Origin: Nitrospira sp.
GTDB taxonomy: Bacteria > Nitrospirota > Nitrospiria > Nitrospirales > Nitrospiraceae
DNA length: 64,000 bases
Assembly (NCBI GenBank): GCA_024998685.1
Contig: JACOEH010000017.1
Location: 1-64,000, forward strand
Reading direction: 5' to 3'
Part shown: positions 59,694 through 64,000 of the stretch, one piece after another
Layout: every line of letters begins with the position of its first letter
Position numbering within the stretch: the first letter of the stretch is position 1
Made by a program: the position numbers and the translations under genes
Notes under the pieces: model-generated
Told to the model about the DNA's origin: nothing
The model's database searches: none
The model's input: the letters and a program-made list of their open reading frames with translations, nothing else

Positions 59694-62279
59694 ATGAGCG
59701 GCTACGAAGTCCCGGAACCCATCCTCAATTCCCCGTTCGACGAGCCCTCCGAACATTGGCATATCGTGGAAGGCGAAATGCCTGAACGGCGACCGGGTCG
59801 CCGGCCGGCGATGTATTTTTATCGCGATCCGAAAGCCAAACCGGAGACGGAAGCCGGGCGTGTGGTCGGCATTGCCATTGAACTGACGCTCGTCAACCGC
59901 ATTCGTGAACAGGTGAAGAAGTGGCGGCTAGAGGGTTATCCCGGCGTGACCAGAACGACGTTGGAATTACTGCACTGGTGGCGGCGGGACGGGCGTGCGC
60001 AGCGATTCTTCTTTGCGCAGCTCGACGCCGTGGAAACCATCATCTTTCTCACAGAGGCCAGAGCCGACTATCGGCAGGGCATCGAGGTGCCTCAGGAAGA
60101 GATCAGTGAGGACAAACGGAACGATGGCTTTGCCGGATTCAGGCGCTATGCCTCAAAAATGGCGACGGGCTCCGGCAAGACCACGGTAATGGGGATGTTG
60201 GCCGCTTGGAGCATTCTCAACAAGGTGAATGACCGCAGCGATGCGCGATTCTCCGATGTCGTGCTGATCGTTTGCCCGAATGTGACGATCAAGAACCGGC
60301 TGCGAGAGCTGGACCCCGAAGGCGGGGAGGCCAGCCTCTATCGTTTGCGCGATCTCGTGCCCGCCCACCTGATGCCATCGCTGACGCAGGGGCGAGTCCT
60401 CGTCACCAACTGGCATGTCTTCGAACCTCAAGCCATTCAGACCGGCGGCGTCGGCGCGCGTGTGAATAAGGCCGGGGTCGAAGTGCGCACGAAGGAAACC
60501 ATTACGATCAGCGCGAAAACGACGACGGCGCGTGGGACGCGATATTTGACTCTGGAAGATTTTGAAAGACAGGTAGCTGCCGGGTTGTTGACGGTGCTCG
60601 ACGAGGAGCGGGAGAAAGACGGCACATTGAAGAAGGTCAGTGTCGAATCGCGGCGCTATGTCGAGAGCGATACGGCTCTGGTCAATCGTATTCTTGGGCG
60701 TGAGGTGGGCGGCAAACAGAACATCCTCGTGATGAACGACGAGGCGCACCATGCCTATCGTATCGTCCGCGCGGAACGAAGCGAGGAGGACGATCTTTTC
60801 GGCGAGGATGAAGAGGCCGAGGACTTCTTCAAGGAAGCGACGGTCTGGGTTGACGGGCTGGATCGCATTCAGAAACTGCGCGGCATCAACTTCTGTCTGG
60901 ATCTCTCTGCGACTCCGTATTTTCTCGGTCGCGTCGGCCAGGATACGAACCGGCCCTTTCCTTGGGTGGTGAGCGACTTCGGTCTCATCGACGCCATCGA
61001 GTCCGGCTTGGTGAAGATTCCGCAACTGGCCGTTCGGGACACGACCGGCAAGGATATTCCCGGCTATTTCAACATCTGGCACTGGATTCTGCCGCAACTC
61101 ACTCCGGCAGAACGAGGCGGGAAGAAAGCGAACCCCAAGCCTGAAGCGATCTTGAAATATGCCCATCATCCGATCGCGATGTTGGGCGCTCTGTGGGAGC
61201 AGGAACGGGAGGATTGGGTTGCGAGTCGAGAAGACTCGCGTCCACCGGTCTTTATTCTGGTGTGCAAGAACACGCAGATCGCCAAGGTGCTGTACGAGTG
61301 GCTGGCGAAAGACAGGGCTCCGACCGGAATTCCGCCAGTGAAACTCGAAGGGTTCAGGAACAACGGGCGACAGAACACGATCCGAGTAGATTCCAAGGTC
61401 GTGCATGAGTCGGATTCCGGCGAAGCGAAGAACGACGAAGTCCGCTGGATGCGGTTCACGTTGGATACGGTCGGGAAGACGGCGTGGCCGGCGGACCGTG
61501 TGGGCCGACCGATCTATCCGGATGGCTTCAAGGAACTAGCCGACAAGCTGGAGCGCCCTGAATATCCGCCAGGACGAGACGTGCGCTGTATTGTCAGCGT
61601 GGGCATGCTGACGGAGGGATGGGATTGCAACACGGTGACGCATATCATCGGCCTTCGTCCCTTCATGTCCCAGTTGCTCTGCGAGCAGGTAGTGGGGCGA
61701 GGATTGCGGCGAGCCAATTATGAAGTCAGTCCCGACGGGAAACTGACTGAGGAAGTGGCCAAGGTGTTCGGCGTGCCGTTTGAGGTGATCCCGTTTAAAG
61801 CGAATCCTCAAGGTCAACCGCAACCTCGTGTGAAGCGACACCATGTCCATGCCATTCCTGCTAAAGCTCAGTTCGAGATCACGTTTCCGCGCGTGGAAGG
61901 GTACACCCAGGCGCTTCGTAACAAGGTGACCGTGGATTGGGCGACAGTTCCGTCGCTGGTTCTGGAACCGGGCCGGATCCCGCCGGAAGTCGACATGAAG
62001 GGCCTGCACGTCAACAACACAGGGCGGCTTTCCCTCAGTGGTCCCGGTCGAATCGACGATGTGACACTCAATGAGTTTCGCGCGAAGCGTCGCATGCAAG
62101 AGCTGGTGTTCGATCTCGCGAAAACGCTCGCACGGGAGTATGTTGCGCAGAAGCAGTGTACGATTCCGCTTCACAAACTGTTTCCTCAACTGACCGGCAT
62201 CATTCAGTTGTATCTCGACAAAAAGGTGGAGGCTCGGCCACCGGCCGATAAGAAAGACCTCTTCCTTGCGCCGTACTGA
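59694..62279 (+). CDS. Restriction subunit, SF2 helicase part (type III Res-like, BPTD_3080 family)
   Basis: ATG 59694 is taken; the frame opens inside the PIN gene. The 861-residue product is a DEAD/DEAH-type translocase: Walker A MATGSGKTTVMG (about 155-166), NDEAHHAY (about 348), DLSATPY, then the RecA2 domain with 'VGMLTEGWDCNTVTHIIGLR' and motif VI QVVGRGLRRANYE (about 664-676). It stops at TGA 62277-62279 just after FLAPY. The remaining family sequence continues in another frame (62266-62787), so this is a truncated product lacking its nuclease. It may still act as an ATPase but should not cut DNA. Confidence 0.88.
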   Translation: MSGYEVPEPILNSPFDEPSEHWHIVEGEMPERRPGRRPAMYFYRDPKAKPETEAGRVVGIAIELTLVNRIREQVKKWRLEGYPGVTRTTLELLHWWRRDGRAQRFFFAQLDAVETIIFLTEARADYRQGIEVPQEEISEDKRNDGFAGFRRYASKMATGSGKTTVMGMLAAWSILNKVNDRSDARFSDVVLIVCPNVTIKNRLRELDPEGGEASLYRLRDLVPAHLMPSLTQGRVLVTNWHVFEPQAIQTGGVGARVNKAGVEVRTKETITISAKTTTARGTRYLTLEDFERQVAAGLLTVLDEEREKDGTLKKVSVESRRYVESDTALVNRILGREVGGKQNILVMNDEAHHAYRIVRAERSEEDDLFGEDEEAEDFFKEATVWVDGLDRIQKLRGINFCLDLSATPYFLGRVGQDTNRPFPWVVSDFGLIDAIESGLVKIPQLAVRDTTGKDIPGYFNIWHWILPQLTPAERGGKKANPKPEAILKYAHHPIAMLGALWEQEREDWVASREDSRPPVFILVCKNTQIAKVLYEWLAKDRAPTGIPPVKLEGFRNNGRQNTIRVDSKVVHESDSGEAKNDEVRWMRFTLDTVGKTAWPADRVGRPIYPDGFKELADKLERPEYPPGRDVRCIVSVGMLTEGWDCNTVTHIIGLRPFMSQLLCEQVVGRGLRRANYEVSPDGKLTEEVAKVFGVPFEVIPFKANPQGQPQPRVKRHHVHAIPAKAQFEITFPRVEGYTQALRNKVTVDWATVPSLVLEPGRIPPEVDMKGLHVNNTGRLSLSGPGRIDDVTLNEFRAKRRMQELVFDLAKTLAREYVAQKQCTIPLHKLFPQLTGIIQLYLDKKVEARPPADKKDLFLAPY

Positions 62280-62787
62280 TGGTTGGGTTGTTGAGCGCCT
62301 ATTGGAAGCGATTCGTCCCGACACGTCACAAGGGGAAGCGCCGGAAGTCCCTCGCTACGAAGCGACTCGCGGACCAGGTTCGACAGCCGAGGTGGACTTT
62401 TGGACAAGCCGGGAGGTGCGAGAGGTCAACAAATCTCACCTCAATTATGCCGTTGCGGACACCAAACTGTGGGAGCAGTCCGCCGCCTATTACCTCGACA
62501 AGAGCAAAGCCGTCGAGGCATTCGTCAAGAATTCAGGACTTGGGTTCGCAATTCCCTATCTACACAATGGCCAGATGCACGACTACGTGCCGGACTTTCT
62601 CGTTCGGCTCAACACAGACACCCCGAGCTATCTGATTCTGGAGACCAAAGGGTATGATCCGCTGGAGGATGTGAAACGCGCGGCGGCTGAACGATGGGTT
62701 GCGGCGGTGAATGCAGACGGAACCTACGGGAAGTGGCGATATGCCGTCGCGAAGAAAGTATCAGACGTTCCTGACCTGCTTCAGTAA
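62266..62787 (+). pseudogene. C-terminal PD-(D/E)XK nuclease part of the Res gene, out of frame
   Basis: From DGWVVERLLEAIRPDTSQ onward this frame is the direct continuation of the Res protein, shifted by one base. Removing the T at 62276 or 62277 would restore 'LAPYDGWVVERL'. It carries the nuclease core: Asp in YVPDFLVRL and the E-x-K in YLILETKGYD. The downstream 'RWVAAVNADGTYGKWRYA' is well kept, so the break is recent or a sequencing error. No good ribosome-binding site is seen for separate translation (a TTG at 62266 is the only possible start). Confidence 0.75.
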
Positions 62788-62795
62788 GCCTACCG

Positions 62796-63890
62796 TTATT
62801 CTTCTGTCTTCTCTCCCCCTTCCCACAATTTGACAGTCCGATCCCAGGAGGCGCTGGCGATGCGTTTACCGTCCGAGGAGAAGGTGATGCAGCGCACAGG
62901 GCCGCTATGGCCTTTCACGGTTCGGAAGTTTCGACCGGTGGCCAGATCCCAAAACTTTATGGTCTGGTCGTCGCTTGCGCTGACCAATACTTTCCCGTCC
63001 GGGGACACCGCGAGACTGCGAACCCAGTCCTTATGGCCGGTGAGGGTTTTTTTCTCGACCGCGTTCGGCATCTCGAACAGCTTGATGGTGGCGTCTCGGC
63101 TGCCGGTCATCAAAAGCTTGGCGTCGGGAGTGAAGGTCATGGCCCCGATCCAGTAGTCCATCGGCTTTTGGAATCCGCCGTCATCCGCGATGAAGTAGCC
63201 GCGGGTTTCAGTGGTATCTTCCTCGTCCTCCTTCCAATGGCCGTCGTGCAGCACCTTCTCCTCGCCGCTCGGGAGCACTTCCCAAATCTTGATCTTTCCG
63301 ATGTCGGTCCCGCTGGCGAGATGAATGCCGTCCGGTGAAAACGCCACGCAGACCGACCAGTGGTGGTCGAATTCATCCTTCCCGAGCAGCGTCATCAACT
63401 CCGTGCCGGTGGTCACTTCCCAAATCTTGATGTCTTTGTTGTGGCTGCCGCGTGCGAGCATCAGGCCGTCCGGCGAAAGCGAGAGGCTGCAGACATTATG
63501 GTCGTAACGTGAGAACAAGAGTTTCATCGGCTCGCCGGTTTTGCCGTTCCACAATCGAATCGTGCGGTCTTCGCTGCCGGTGGCAAGGGCCTGTCCGTCC
63601 GGAGTGAAGACGATGGCGCGAATATCATTGGTGTGGCCGCGAAGGGAGCGCAACAACCGACCGGTTTCGATATCCCACATGCGGACGAGGCGTTCGGCGC
63701 CGCCGCTGGCGAGTGTTGATCCATCGGGAGAAAAGGCGACCGCCCAGACTCCATGCGAATGGCCGCGGAACGTCTTCACTTCCCGGCAGTCTGTGGTCCA
63801 GTATCCTAAGAAATCGACGGGAGGTGCCGATGCAGCTGTCGTGTCAGAAGCGGCGTTCACAAGCGAAGGGTTCATGGTGGATTCCAACAT
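62796..63890 (-). CDS. WD40-repeat protein (seven-bladed propeller)
   Basis: A 364-residue protein made of about seven WD40 repeats after a 30-residue leader. Typical blades are 'GHSHGVWAVAFSPDGSTLAS' ending VRMWD, 'GHTNDIRAIVFTPDG' ending IRLWN, and 'GHSGPVRCITFSSDGKRIAS' ending VKLWE. One blade has an acidic insertion (WKEDEEDTTETRG). No signal peptide or enzyme domain is seen, so it is probably a cytoplasmic scaffold. It converges on the nuclease fragment with only 8 bases between. Confidence 0.85.
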   Translation of the reverse strand: MLESTMNPSLVNAASDTTAASAPPVDFLGYWTTDCREVKTFRGHSHGVWAVAFSPDGSTLASGGAERLVRMWDIETGRLLRSLRGHTNDIRAIVFTPDGQALATGSEDRTIRLWNGKTGEPMKLLFSRYDHNVCSLSLSPDGLMLARGSHNKDIKIWEVTTGTELMTLLGKDEFDHHWSVCVAFSPDGIHLASGTDIGKIKIWEVLPSGEEKVLHDGHWKEDEEDTTETRGYFIADDGGFQKPMDYWIGAMTFTPDAKLLMTGSRDATIKLFEMPNAVEKKTLTGHKDWVRSLAVSPDGKVLVSASDDQTIKFWDLATGRNFRTVKGHSGPVRCITFSSDGKRIASASWDRTVKLWEGGEKTEE

Positions 63891-64000
63891 GCTTGATGGT
63901 TTGCTTTTCTCGGCCGCTTGCTCCTTGATTGAGCAACAGCCCGCCCAGTATAATTCCTTGGTCGTTCGGATCGTAAGAGATGCCTCACGGCCAAGTCAAC

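Noticed and set aside
60153..61406. 417-residue minus-strand frame
   Set aside because: Shadow of the restriction helicase; the long frame reflects GC-rich codon bias.
62270..62290. Programmed +1 frameshift like that of prfB
   Set aside because: The TAC-TGA context resembles a +1 slip only loosely and lacks an internal Shine-Dalgarno stimulator of the prfB kind; a plain mutation or sequencing error is simpler.

Overview
The window looks like chromosomal DNA of a nitrite-oxidising bacterium of the genus Nitrospira, canonical or comammox. No amo, hao or nxr gene is visible, so the type cannot be decided. The assignment is inferred from three things: a urea gene set in the order urtABCDE-ureABC-ureFGD; two cytochrome bd-like oxidase subunits without CydB, set among c-type cytochromes, one of which is fused to an ethylbenzene-dehydrogenase-like haem domain; and a moderately GC-rich Gram-negative gene repertoire.

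Layout. Positions 1-4.9 kb are patchy: a frameshifted XRE/HigA-like regulator, a small-protein/nucleotidyltransferase pair that looks like a toxin-antitoxin module, an ATP-grasp enzyme, a PqqD-like/methyltransferase protein with two degenerate copies of its 3' end nearby, and a periplasmic cupredoxin. Positions 5-9.6 kb hold a histone-H1-like protein, a pentapeptide-repeat protein, scpA-scpB and a putative lipoprotein. Positions 10.3-21.5 kb are the urea locus: an ABC importer, the urease subunits and accessory proteins F, G and D, with no ureE. The urease beta subunit carries an N-terminal twin-arginine signal-like leader that closely resembles the leader of the importer's binding protein UrtA.

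Positions 21.5-24.7 kb hold a fatty-acid desaturase, a secreted cupredoxin/carboxypeptidase-regulatory-like protein and an O-methyltransferase. Positions 24.8-38.9 kb are a respiratory block: DUF420, PCP-reductase-domain and unknown membrane proteins, bd-like subunit 1, a DUF3047 protein, two formylglycine-generating-enzyme-fold proteins without the catalytic cysteines, three very short membrane proteins, bd-like subunit 2 and three c-type cytochromes. A strong intrinsic terminator closes it. Positions 38.9-46.6 kb are housekeeping (mobA, a heptosyltransferase-like gene, argS, tgt, yajC-secD-secF). Positions 46.7-51.8 kb hold a multi-PAS histidine kinase, an NtrC-type sigma-54 activator and a small secreted protein, joined by ATGA overlaps.

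After an aldo/keto reductase comes a 600-bp gene-free stretch with two perfect DnaA-box 9-mers. The last 10 kb (53.4-64 kb) is an accessory defence and stability region: a redoxin, a SIMPL protein, an RHH/PIN pair, HicAB, a Mod-like DNA methyltransferase, a DUF2281/PIN pair, a Res-like helicase whose C-terminal PD-(D/E)XK nuclease part is split off by a one-base frameshift, and a WD40 protein.

How it fits together. Urea is imported (urt) and hydrolysed (ure) to give ammonium and CO2. The bd-like/cytochrome c block would handle electrons at or near the terminal oxidase. mobA supplies molybdenum cofactor, which enzymes such as nitrite oxidoreductase need.
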